Of a stretch of 30,525 nt of DNA, positions 7,392 to 15,662 are shown piece by piece (the first letter of the stretch is position 1; the number at the start of each line of letters is the position of its first letter). The translations under genes and the position numbers were made by a program. Below the pieces are notes generated by a model, which ran no database searches, was not told the DNA's origin, and was given only the letters and a program-made list of their open reading frames with translations. This stretch comes from an uncultured Campylobacter sp. (GTDB taxonomy: Bacteria; Campylobacterota; Campylobacteria; Campylobacterales; Campylobacteraceae): contig NZ_CALKZP010000003.1 in NCBI RefSeq assembly GCF_938002845.1, positions 1 through 30,525 on the forward strand. Direction: 5' to 3'.

Positions 7392-8225
7392 TTACTTACT
7401 AATCGAATTTAAAAATTCCAAATTCTCGCATCCCATCTTGATGCCGCCATCGCAGCTTTTTTTGAAAAACTCTTTTGCTTTGACGTTATCGGACTTCACG
7501 CCCTTACCTTCGGCATACATTATGGCTAGGTTATTGCAGCCGTCGAAGTGACCGAGGTTGCACGCCTTTTCATACTGCTGCTTTGCTTGCTTATAATCCT
7601 GGCCTACCCCCTGCCCGAAGGCGTATAGATAACCTAGATTGTTGCAGCCGATGCCGATATCGCCGCCGCAAGCCTTTTCGTAAAAAATTTTAGCCTTTGC
7701 GAAGCTTTGCTGCACGCCCTCACCCTTTAGATACAGATAGCCCAGGTTGTTGCAACCCATCATATCGCCGTAGGTGCAGGCCTTCTCATAAAGGCTCGCC
7801 GCCTTAGCGACATCCTTTGCAAGCCCGGCGCCGTTTGCGTATAAAAGCCCAAGCGATGTGCAGCCTTCGTTATCTTTGCAGGCTTTTTCGTAATAAGCCG
7901 CGGCTTTGGTAAAATTTTGATCCGCGCCGTTGCCGCTTTCGTAAACATAGCCTAGATTGTTGCACGCAAGCGCAAATTTAGCGCTGCACGCCTTCTCGTA
8001 GAGGCTGATCGCTTTTTCGAAATTTTTCTCTACGTTGCCGGTGCCCTCAAAATATAAAACGGCTAGATTATAGCATCCCGAAGCTTTATTTTCCAAACCG
8101 CACGCTCGCTCGTAAATTTCTGCGAGTTTTTTATGATCGCCGCTTTGCTGAGCTTGAATGCCCTCGCTGATAAAGCCCGCATTTGCCGCGGCAGCCAAGG
8201 CTAACGCTATTAGAAATTTTTTCAA
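7392..8225 (-). CDS. Exported Sel1-like repeat protein (Hcp type)
   Basis: A 277-aa protein with a signal peptide (about 1-16, ending ANAG) and seven or so 36-residue Sel1-like repeats (pattern GCNNLGYLYxxGxGVxQDxxKAxxxYEKAC). Each repeat has a Cys pair spaced like the disulfide-stapled Helicobacter cysteine-rich proteins. Such solenoids act as periplasmic scaffolds or binding proteins. The start codon is TTG at 8225, supported by AAAGGAG seven bases upstream and by the correct signal peptide start KKFLIAL. It lies 10 bases after ccsA1 and 31 before the NosL gene, so it is co-transcribed with cytochrome maturation and copper genes. It may hold MccA or its maturation partners together. Confidence 0.88.
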   Translation of the reverse strand: MKKFLIALALAAAANAGFISEGIQAQQSGDHKKLAEIYERACGLENKASGCYNLAVLYFEGTGNVEKNFEKAISLYEKACSAKFALACNNLGYVYESGNGADQNFTKAAAYYEKACKDNEGCTSLGLLYANGAGLAKDVAKAASLYEKACTYGDMMGCNNLGYLYLKGEGVQQSFAKAKIFYEKACGGDIGIGCNNLGYLYAFGQGVGQDYKQAKQQYEKACNLGHFDGCNNLAIMYAEGKGVKSDNVKAKEFFKKSCDGGIKMGCENLEFLNSISK

Positions 8226-8235
8226 ATTTACTCCT

Positions 8236-10926
8236 TTATATCGTTTTTACGTCCCTACCCCTGAAAGCAAGAGCGATTATTAAAAAGACCGCCGCTATTA
8301 TACAATAAAACGGCGCGGGTATCTGCGGCGCATCGCCTGCGGCGTAAGAGTGCATGCCGGTAAGGTAGAAATTTACGCCGAAATAGGTCATTATGATCGA
8401 GCTATACGCAAGCGTCGAGCTCACGCAATAAACATAGATCGAGCCGAGCTTCGGGATAAGCTTTAGATGCAGCACGATCGCATAGACGATGATCGAGACA
8501 TACGACCAAGTCTCTTTGCTATCCCAGCCCCAGTATCGCCCCCAGCTCTCATTCGCCCACACACCGCCGAAGAAATTTCCTAGCGTCAGCATCGAAAGCC
8601 CCACGATGAGGCTGATCTCGTTGATCGCCGTTATATATCTGATCTGCGCGTTGAGCCGCTCGCGATTGGCGCCGTTTTTAAGCGCCATCAAAACAAGAGC
8701 CAAAAGCCCAAGCAGGCAGCTAAGCCCTAAAAATCCGTAGCTAGCCGTGATAACAGATACGTGGATGCTAAGCCAATACGACTTTAGTACTGGCACGAGG
8801 TTGGTAATCTGCGGATTTACGAAGCTCATATGCGCTACGAGCATCACGATGCTAGCTAGCAAGCAGCTCGCGCTTAGCGTAAGTAGGGACTTTCTAAAAA
8901 ATATGATCCCCGCAAGCGCCGCCGACCAACCGATGTAGATCATCGACTCATAGCTATCGCTCCACGGCGCGTGAGCCGCGACGTACCAGCGCAGCGCAAG
9001 CGCGAGGGTATGTGCCGCAAAGCTTGCGGCAAAGGCAGCGAATAAAATTTTTTGTGCGAGCGTGAAGCGCTTGCCGCAAAGCGCGCCGATAAGCGCCAAT
9101 ATTAGAGCTACGCTGCCTAGGATCATATAGCAATAAACGAGCTTTTTGAAAACCGAAGCTTTGTTGTAAAACACCTCGGCTTTGACGCGACTAACGCTTG
9201 GAAGAATAGCCGCCGAGGTGGCTCTTTGGTAGTTTTTCAGCTCCGCTAACGCGGCGTCCGCTTTAGCCCAATCATTATCCGAAATTCCATCCTGCAAGCC
9301 GTTTAGATAGTCGTTTAGCACGCCTTTGATCTGCGGCGCGATCCTATAATCCGCAAAGGCGTCGTTCGGCGAGAGCCACGCGTTTTGCGGGTCGTTCGGC
9401 ACGGGGATAAATTTAAAAAACACCCCTCTAAAGGTCAGATACGCGATATTTAGCCGCTCGTCGAATTTAATCAGCTCGTTATCGAGCACGCCGCGGCGCG
9501 AGGCGCTTTTTTCATTAGCCTCATCCACGACGCGCGCGAGCTTGTAGTTGCCGTTTTCATCAAAGACCGAATTAAAGCTCACATATCGCTCCTGCGGCGC
9601 TAAGCCTAGCATCTTTTTAATCTCGTCGTTTTTGATCTTGATGATCTTTTGATCGCGCCAAAACGCGGGATTTAGGCTCATTCCTAGGATCATCTGCTCG
9701 GCGCTTAAGCCGTAAAGCGAGTCCGTGCCTGAAATTTTATTTACGATCTCGCTTGCTTCGGTGCTAAGCGGCTTGATCCTGCCCATGTAATCTTGCACTA
9801 AAAGCTCCGCGAACGCGCCGTTTGCATGAACGCGCGAGTTGGCTTTAAGGTTTGCTAGATAGTTTTCATCCGCGGCGCGAAGCTCAATGCTGAAAAAAAG
9901 CGGCGCGATTAGAAGTAGCGCGGCGGGTGCGTTGTTTTTAATAAATTTAGCGAGCTTTTTAAACCTGCTGCCCGCGGTAAAAAGATTGCCGATAAATCCG
10001 ACGCAAAGCAAGAAATAACCGAAGTAAGTGGGGATTTTACCCGGATCGCGGTTAAGCTCCAGCACCGTGCCCTGCTCGTCGGTGTCGTAGGAGGATTGAA
10101 AGAGCTTAAAGCCGCCAAAGTTTAGCGGATGGTTCATATAAATTTCATGCTCCCCCGCGCTCTTGCCCTCTTTTAAAATTTCAACGTCGCTAGCGTAGGA
10201 TGATGGGCTTTGCGAGCCCGGGTAGCGTTCGAGCTTAAATTTTAAAAGCTTTACCGCAAACGGAAGCTCTATGAGTTTCGAGCCCCAGCTTAGCATTATC
10301 TCCTCGCCGTCAAAGTTTAAAATTTTGGGTTCACCCAGCCAGCCCGCACCGCCGCGCAGCTCCGCCTCTTGCTCGCTTTCGCCCTCAAAGCCCGCCTTTA
10401 CCGCAAGCGTGCCCTGCTCGCCTTTGGGCGCGGGTTTGTAGGAGCTAAATTTGACGGTGAAGCTTTTAGAATTTATACTTTGCGTGAAGCTAAAATCGTT
10501 ATCGCCGATCTGAGATAGATTTAGCGGGTGCTCAAACAGTGCGTCTTGCGTGCGGATTTGCAAGTATGGTTTGACGCTTACCATCTCGTTTTCGCTCTCG
10601 CCCTCTCTTACGTGCAGCACGCCCTCGGTGCCGAAATAGCGCGTCAGCGCCGCGCCGATAAAGATGACGATAAATGCCGCATGAAGCACGAAAGAGCCGA
10701 AGCGGCGCCACATTTTGGTTTTAATTATAATGCCGAGCAGGCTAAGCGTCGCCCCGCCCATGACGCACTCATACCAGCGCGCCTCATAGACTAAAATTTT
10801 AGCCGTTTGCGTGTCATAGATGCTCTCTAAAAAGGTCGCGACGCCGGCACCTGCGGCTAGAATAAAAAGGAGGCAGAGCGCGAACTTGTAAGAGATGAAA
10901 AATTTTAATATTTTTAGCGCGCTCAT
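8236..10926 (-). CDS. ccsA1: CcsA1: dedicated cytochrome c heme lyase for CX15CH
   Basis: An 896-aa fused system II synthetase (ResB/CcsB part first, ResC/CcsA part at the C-terminus). The periplasmic WWD heme-handling motif WGRYWGWD is at residues 795-802, and conserved His residues sit in the flanking loops and helices. In Wolinella succinogenes the homologue CcsA1 is required specifically to attach heme to the CX15CH motif of MccA. The position directly behind mccABCD, together with a CX15CH in the linked MccA, supports the same specificity here; this is inference from context, not visible in the protein. GGAGGGTTA precedes the ATG, which is 15 bases after mccD. Confidence 0.93.
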   Translation of the reverse strand: MSALKILKFFISYKFALCLLFILAAGAGVATFLESIYDTQTAKILVYEARWYECVMGGATLSLLGIIIKTKMWRRFGSFVLHAAFIVIFIGAALTRYFGTEGVLHVREGESENEMVSVKPYLQIRTQDALFEHPLNLSQIGDNDFSFTQSINSKSFTVKFSSYKPAPKGEQGTLAVKAGFEGESEQEAELRGGAGWLGEPKILNFDGEEIMLSWGSKLIELPFAVKLLKFKLERYPGSQSPSSYASDVEILKEGKSAGEHEIYMNHPLNFGGFKLFQSSYDTDEQGTVLELNRDPGKIPTYFGYFLLCVGFIGNLFTAGSRFKKLAKFIKNNAPAALLLIAPLFFSIELRAADENYLANLKANSRVHANGAFAELLVQDYMGRIKPLSTEASEIVNKISGTDSLYGLSAEQMILGMSLNPAFWRDQKIIKIKNDEIKKMLGLAPQERYVSFNSVFDENGNYKLARVVDEANEKSASRRGVLDNELIKFDERLNIAYLTFRGVFFKFIPVPNDPQNAWLSPNDAFADYRIAPQIKGVLNDYLNGLQDGISDNDWAKADAALAELKNYQRATSAAILPSVSRVKAEVFYNKASVFKKLVYCYMILGSVALILALIGALCGKRFTLAQKILFAAFAASFAAHTLALALRWYVAAHAPWSDSYESMIYIGWSAALAGIIFFRKSLLTLSASCLLASIVMLVAHMSFVNPQITNLVPVLKSYWLSIHVSVITASYGFLGLSCLLGLLALVLMALKNGANRERLNAQIRYITAINEISLIVGLSMLTLGNFFGGVWANESWGRYWGWDSKETWSYVSIIVYAIVLHLKLIPKLGSIYVYCVSSTLAYSSIIMTYFGVNFYLTGMHSYAAGDAPQIPAPFYCIIAAVFLIIALAFRGRDVKTI

Positions 10927-10941
10927 TAACCCTCCGCAGTT

Positions 10942-11913
10942 TTACATTATTATATCGTAAGTTTGTCCCGCGTATAGTATAAACATTCTAAGAAGTAATA
11001 CTCCGACCACGCTGGCAAGCGCGCTAACGTAGAACGCAAACGCGGTGTGAGCGATCTTTTTGCCCAGTGCGAAATTTAAAACGAGCGGTACGCAAAATCC
11101 TACGCCCACGACACCCAGCCAAAACATCTTCGCATAAAATCCCTCGCTAAATGCGACGCTGGCGGCTTTTTGCACGTCGCTTCCGGTGATTAGCGAAACG
11201 AAAATCATGCCGATTAGTAAAATTTCCATCGCCAAAACCGGCCACTCGGCGGCGTGCAAGGTTTTTAGATCGCCGCCGTGCGGGTCTGCTTTAAAGAAAA
11301 GCGCGGCTATCAGGCTTGAGCCCGCGATGCCGGCAGATAAGCCAGACGCAACGAAAAGCGCAGGTAAAACAGCGGTATTAAGGATAGGAAATCTAACTAA
11401 AACCGAGATCAAAAAGCCCGTATAGGCGCAGATTGCAACTGCAAAAACAAGCGTGAGCGCAAGAAGCAGCGGACGAAGCGCGTTTACGATTTTCATCACA
11501 AGCTCGAAAAGACCTTTTAAAAAGCTAAGATTGCGCATCAAAAACTCTCTTAGGCAATCTTCAAACGCATAAAGACAAGCCACAAAGCTAAGCGGGATAT
11601 AGACGCAAAGCGCTGCAACGCCCACGGACATAACCGAGGTAAAGTTATAGTTGATCAAAATTTTCCAAAAAAGAAGCGGTCGCTCTAAATCGGCTACCAA
11701 GCAGACCATGCCGAGTAAAATCGTAACAAAAGATAGCAGCGACGCAGCCTTAAACAGTGGCGTGCTTTCGGTCTGTTTTTTATAAAATTTGACAAGGATC
11801 GCGACTACCAAAGCGCCGCCGCTCATACCCGCTAGCAAAAGATAGACCGCTATCGGCCAGCCCCACTCCACGCCGTGCGAGAAGGTCGCAGTGAAATTTA
11901 TGGCTCCGTTCAT
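10942..11913 (-). CDS. mccD: MccD: NrfD/PsrC-like membrane quinol dehydrogenase subunit
   Basis: A 323-aa protein with about eight transmembrane helices and the NrfD-family start GVEWGWPIAVYLLLAGMSGGA. These proteins bind menaquinol and hand its electrons to a four-cluster iron-sulfur subunit on the periplasmic side. It follows mccC with a gap of one base, which implies a tight complex and coupled translation. Its expected role is oxidation of menaquinol for sulfite reduction by MccA through MccC. The ccsA1 ribosome binding site lies within its last bases and spacer. Confidence 0.93.
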   Translation of the reverse strand: MNGAINFTATFSHGVEWGWPIAVYLLLAGMSGGALVVAILVKFYKKQTESTPLFKAASLLSFVTILLGMVCLVADLERPLLFWKILINYNFTSVMSVGVAALCVYIPLSFVACLYAFEDCLREFLMRNLSFLKGLFELVMKIVNALRPLLLALTLVFAVAICAYTGFLISVLVRFPILNTAVLPALFVASGLSAGIAGSSLIAALFFKADPHGGDLKTLHAAEWPVLAMEILLIGMIFVSLITGSDVQKAASVAFSEGFYAKMFWLGVVGVGFCVPLVLNFALGKKIAHTAFAFYVSALASVVGVLLLRMFILYAGQTYDIIM

Positions 11914-11914
11914 A

Positions 11915-12628
11915 TCACACCCCCAGTTTTACCGCAGGAATATAGCGCAGGCTCGGCTTCGTGCCGCACTCAGGATGCATTCGCAGGCTATCTTTTACGC
12001 GAAGCAGCTTGCTGATGTGCGAGCTTTCGTCGTTTAGATCGCCAAATACGATCGCCTCGTATCTGCACGCCTCGATGCAGGCCGGTTCATGGTTGTCTTT
12101 TAAATTCGTATCCAAGCAGAAGTTGCAGCTCTCCGCGGCTTTGGTATCGTGATTTATAAAGCGCACGTCGTAAGGACAGGCGACGATGCAGTATTTACAG
12201 GCGATGCAATCATCGGTGTTCATCGTCGTTATGCCCGTTTTTTCGTCCTTGTGACAGGCTTTCGTCGGACAAACTTTTACGCACGGCGCATCCTCGCACT
12301 GCTGGCAAGAAACCCTAACATAGCGCTTTTCTTTCAAATTTAGCGGATCGGTTTTGTCCTGGATAAAAAGCCTCATTTGACCTTTCGGAACCGAATTTAC
12401 CTTTTTACAGGCGATCTCGCAGTCGGTACAGCCCACGCATTTGTTCTGATCGAATATCATGCCGTAGTGCGGCTTCTTCGGCTCTTGCTTTTTAGCACTT
12501 GCGTTTACATCTTGCGCACTTTTATCCGTGCCGGGATCGTTTTGCGCGAGTAAGCTTGAGGCGATTGCGCCAAGCCCTAAAGAGCCGAGTGCGGCGGATT
12601 TTATAAAATTTCTTCTTTGCTTTTGCAT
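11915..12628 (-). CDS. mccC: MccC: periplasmic four-[4Fe-4S] electron-transfer protein
   Basis: A 237-aa protein with a Tat-type signal (QRRNFIK followed by a hydrophobic stretch ending SLLAQ). Sixteen cysteines fall in four clusters: 64/67/70/74, 108/111/116/120, 141/144/147/151 and 168/171/184/188. This is the NrfC/DmsB/PsrB pattern for four cubane clusters. An extra Cys125 is not obviously a ligand. It should receive electrons from MccD and pass them to MccA. GGAGGAG before the ATG is strong. Twin-arginine export fits a folded cofactor-loaded protein. Confidence 0.95.
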   Translation of the reverse strand: MQKQRRNFIKSAALGSLGLGAIASSLLAQNDPGTDKSAQDVNASAKKQEPKKPHYGMIFDQNKCVGCTDCEIACKKVNSVPKGQMRLFIQDKTDPLNLKEKRYVRVSCQQCEDAPCVKVCPTKACHKDEKTGITTMNTDDCIACKYCIVACPYDVRFINHDTKAAESCNFCLDTNLKDNHEPACIEACRYEAIVFGDLNDESSHISKLLRVKDSLRMHPECGTKPSLRYIPAVKLGV

Positions 12629-12656
12629 ATTCTCCTCCGACTAAATTTAAGCAAAA

Positions 12657-13430
12657 CTACTTTGTTTTGTTCGCGTCGTGAAAGCTTTTAGCCTCGCTCT
12701 CGCTAAGCTTTTTCGCCGTATCGGCAAGCTCGCCGGGCTTTAAAACTTTTAGTAGTTCGGCTTCAAAAATCACCACAGAACCCGCAGGAATTCTATCTAC
12801 ATCCACGTTGCCGTAGGCTAAATTGCTAGGGATTGTAAATTTATATTTCGAGCCTGTATTCATCAAAAGCAATCCCTCGCGTAATCCGTCGATTAAGCCT
12901 ATCATAGAAAGATGCGCCGGAATTTTAGACGCGAAAGTATCGTCAAATACGCTACCGTTCGTCAAATACGCCTTGTAGTTCATCACTACTACGCTCTCAG
13001 GCTTTGGCTTTTCGCCCATACCTAGCTTTAGAATTTCATATTGAAGACCGGATTTCGTGGTTTTAACGTCCGGATTTTTGGCATTTTTCGCCATAAATTC
13101 CTTGCCTGCTTTTAAATTTTTATCAAGCTCCGCTTTGGAATTTGTTTCTACGATCTTATTTAGTTTATCGGCTCTTTGATTCAAAAGCGCAATAATTTCC
13201 TCATCTTTTAGTTTCTGCTGCTTTTTAAGAGCGTCCAAAAACCCCTCTATTACCGCATCTAAGTCGTATTTGACACCTAACGCGGCTTGTGAATGCAGCT
13301 GGTTTGAAACATAGCTTCCGGTAGAAGCTCCGATGCTATAAGATTCTTTTTGTTCTTGCGTAGTTAAATTCGCGCCCAACGCGCAGCTTGCCAAAACAAT
13401 AGGCAAGAAAATTTTTAGTCTTTTTTGCAT
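12657..13430 (-). CDS. mccB: MccB: exported FKBP-type peptidyl-prolyl isomerase
   Basis: A 257-aa protein. The N-terminus has a signal peptide with LASC at 13-16, a possible lipobox, so it may be a lipoprotein. Residues 20-115 match the FkpA/Mip-type helical dimerisation part, and the C-terminal 110 residues are an FKBP domain (NGSVFDDTF, GLIDGLREGLLLMNTGSKYKFTIPSNLAYG, IPAGSVVIFEAELL). In the Wolinella mcc cluster the second gene is also a prolyl isomerase and is thought to help fold MccA. It is separated from mccA by a 51-base spacer containing a strong hairpin, so its expression may differ from that of mccA. Confidence 0.93.
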   Translation of the reverse strand: MQKRLKIFLPIVLASCALGANLTTQEQKESYSIGASTGSYVSNQLHSQAALGVKYDLDAVIEGFLDALKKQQKLKDEEIIALLNQRADKLNKIVETNSKAELDKNLKAGKEFMAKNAKNPDVKTTKSGLQYEILKLGMGEKPKPESVVVMNYKAYLTNGSVFDDTFASKIPAHLSMIGLIDGLREGLLLMNTGSKYKFTIPSNLAYGNVDVDRIPAGSVVIFEAELLKVLKPGELADTAKKLSESEAKSFHDANKTK

Positions 13431-13446
13431 ACATCTGCCTTTTAAA

Positions 13447-13478
13447 TTTCGGGGCCGCGAACTTACGCGACCCCGAAA
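13447..13478 (-). promoter_or_regulatory. 13-bp RNA hairpin between mccA and mccB
   Basis: In the minus-strand transcript UUUCGGGGUCGCG pairs with CGCGGCCCCGAAA around the loop UAAGUU. All 13 positions pair, one of them a U-G wobble that would be a mismatch in the plus-strand reading, which suggests that the minus-strand RNA is the selected form. It begins three bases after the mccA stop. No good U-tract follows (only AUUUAAAA), so it looks like an mRNA 3'-end stabiliser or a leaky terminator that sets a high mccA to mccB ratio. Confidence 0.8.
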
Positions 13479-13481
13479 GAA

Positions 13482-15557
13482 TTATAAATTATTATTTAGA
13501 ATTCTTTGAGCCTCTTTGATATACTCTTTAGCGGCTTCTAGCCTTTGCTTAGTATATTTAAAGCCATGCATTCCCCATGAGCCGTCTTTTTCGATAAGAT
13601 CGACGGTGTCTTGAGCTTTTTCTATTAGCTCGTAAACGCGAGTTTTGTCGCTGGAGTTAAGCTTTTTAGTCTCAAGGATAGAGTAAATTCCTTGAATACC
13701 GATCTTAACCTGCGAGAAGTCGCTCTTAATCGGAGTTTGCCAGCCCATAACCTCATCGTAAACCTGCTTTTGGTTCTTGAAGTGAAGCGTCTCTTTTAGC
13801 TCGGAAACGACAGGGCTGTGGCAGCCTTTGGTATCTTGCATATCTTTATCAGCCCACGAGGTTCTCGCGCACGACCACATAAGATCGACGAAATTTCGTC
13901 CATCTTTATTTCTTTGGAAGTGCCAATCTTTCGCATCTCTTGGACCTTTAGCGGCATCGCCTGCGACTAGAGATTTTCTAGCAGGATCGATGTCGATCTT
14001 CCAGATGTGCGATCTTCTTTGAGTATCGAATCCCGCGTTGTCTTGAAACTGAATAGCGTAGAAGTTCTCGCAGCTCATCATAAACGGCATGTGGCAAGAT
14101 GCGCAGGTATTGTCTTTATGCGTATCGGCTCTTGCGGCGATGTAGGCTTGCTCTTGGTGGCAATCTTTGCACTCTTTTGTGATCTTAGGCTTTGTATAAA
14201 ACGCGCTCAAATAGCCCTGCTCGGAGTTATAATTTACGCCCTTGACGGTTTTATCGCCAACTACCGGTCCGGTATTATCGTGCGGATCGTGGCAGGTTAC
14301 GCAGCGCATACCCTTCTCGTAGTGAGCGGTAAAGTAGGACTGAGAGCCTTCAGAGCCACAGCCTGGACCCATAGATTTAAATTTAGAGCTAAGAGATAGA
14401 TCGGGATTTCCGTTGTTTAGTGGATTAGCACGAGCTAAATCAGGGCTATAGTTAAATCTTTGGTGGCAGCGTTCGCAGTTTGAGGTTCTAAAATTTGTAG
14501 CGCCGTCAAGGTGACCGCCCGCTCCATGGCACTCTTCACAGGTGATACCTTTGGAGATAGTGTGCTTTTGAAGCTCTTTTGCGTTACCCAAAGCAGCATA
14601 GAATTCTTTTTTAGTTTTAAAATCGAATTTGAATGGGTGGCAGACTTCGCAATACGAGCTGTTTGCTTGGAAAAACATCGATTTTTTGTATTTTGCAGCA
14701 TACGACGCAAGACCTCTTACGTAACCGCCGTTGTCGCCGTATTCCTCAAGCGTGCCCGGGAATTCCGGAACAATCTTTTTGATCTTTTTGACCGTCTCAT
14801 CATCTAAATTTAACGCCCAAGTCCTTTGGAATTGGTTGCCGCCGGCTACGATCTGACCGGTACCATCTCTTAGCAAGCCGCCCTCTACGTGATAGGTTCC
14901 GCGTAGAAGCCATGCATCTACGTAGCCGAATTTTGTCCTTAGATGCCCCACAGTCGCATAAATTACGTCAGGGGTAATACCTTTTGGAAGGATCGACGCC
15001 GTATCTGGGCTAAATACAGGATCGGTTAGGTTGTTATTAACCTCCGGGTGCTCGCCCGGGAAGCGGATAGTAGTGGCGTGGCGCGATCTGCTCCATGTCT
15101 CATACTGCGCAGGGTGGCACTCGCCGCATTTTTCAGGGCCTATGAATTTATTCGGAAATTGCAAGGAAGAGCCCGCAGGGATTCTATACATCATAGAGCT
15201 ATAGCCCTTGCCGTCGTCTCTTTTACTAGCCTTTGAAAAGTCAAATCCATGCCCTTCCGCAAGCCACTCCAAACCTCGGTCGTGTACATCCATCTTACCG
15301 ACTGTCTTACCGCCGTATTTGGTAAAAATCGGGTGATTTTTAAATAGCCAGTCATACATCTCTCGCTCTTCTACGACGTAGTCCTGCAAGGATATGACGC
15401 CTCTGCTTTGCAACGTGCCCTTAGGATTTGCGATGACGTCGCGCGATTTTTGCGACATTTCCATCTCATGCCCCATGCCTTCATCAGCACAGGCTCCTGC
15501 GGCAAAAATGCTAATACAGGCTAGCGCGCCTAGTAGCATCTTATTCCATTTTTTCAT
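13482..15557 (-). CDS. mccA: MccA: octaheme copper-containing sulfite reductase
   Basis: A 691-aa exported protein (signal peptide about 1-24). Seven CxxCH motifs start at Cys144, 303, 340, 361, 419, 463 and 485. The eighth heme site is CX15CH (Cys563, Cys579-His580), the hallmark of MccA. Two further cysteines, Cys400 (GPGC) and Cys496 (MMSC), are 96 residues apart, the same spacing as the Cu(I)-binding Cys pair I recall from the Wolinella MccA structure (399 and 495). MccA reduces sulfite to sulfide in the periplasm at a heme-copper centre. The complete set of sites argues for an active enzyme. AAAGGAGGAG precedes the ATG; a probable promoter and operator lie just upstream. Confidence 0.97.
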   Translation of the reverse strand: MKKWNKMLLGALACISIFAAGACADEGMGHEMEMSQKSRDVIANPKGTLQSRGVISLQDYVVEEREMYDWLFKNHPIFTKYGGKTVGKMDVHDRGLEWLAEGHGFDFSKASKRDDGKGYSSMMYRIPAGSSLQFPNKFIGPEKCGECHPAQYETWSRSRHATTIRFPGEHPEVNNNLTDPVFSPDTASILPKGITPDVIYATVGHLRTKFGYVDAWLLRGTYHVEGGLLRDGTGQIVAGGNQFQRTWALNLDDETVKKIKKIVPEFPGTLEEYGDNGGYVRGLASYAAKYKKSMFFQANSSYCEVCHPFKFDFKTKKEFYAALGNAKELQKHTISKGITCEECHGAGGHLDGATNFRTSNCERCHQRFNYSPDLARANPLNNGNPDLSLSSKFKSMGPGCGSEGSQSYFTAHYEKGMRCVTCHDPHDNTGPVVGDKTVKGVNYNSEQGYLSAFYTKPKITKECKDCHQEQAYIAARADTHKDNTCASCHMPFMMSCENFYAIQFQDNAGFDTQRRSHIWKIDIDPARKSLVAGDAAKGPRDAKDWHFQRNKDGRNFVDLMWSCARTSWADKDMQDTKGCHSPVVSELKETLHFKNQKQVYDEVMGWQTPIKSDFSQVKIGIQGIYSILETKKLNSSDKTRVYELIEKAQDTVDLIEKDGSWGMHGFKYTKQRLEAAKEYIKEAQRILNNNL

Positions 15558-15609
15558 GGCTCCTCCTTTGAAAATCGAAATTTTAAATTAGCAAAGTTCT
15601 ACGCTCGAA

Positions 15610-15639
15610 ATAATATCAACAAAAAAGGGCGAAAAAGGG
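15610..15639 (-). promoter_or_regulatory. Candidate mccA promoter with 10-bp tandem operator
   Basis: On the plus strand AAAAAGGG occurs at 15622-15629 and again at 15632-15639, exactly 10 bases apart. Just downstream in the minus direction is TATTAT (15615-15610), a usable -10 box, leaving the repeats across the -35 region. OmpR-family regulators bind direct repeats with 10-11 base spacing in this position when they activate. MccR, an OmpR-type regulator encoded two genes upstream, is the obvious candidate. The repeat is seen; the role is inferred. Confidence 0.5.
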
Positions 15640-15662
15640 AGAAAATTTAATGAAGTCTAAAT

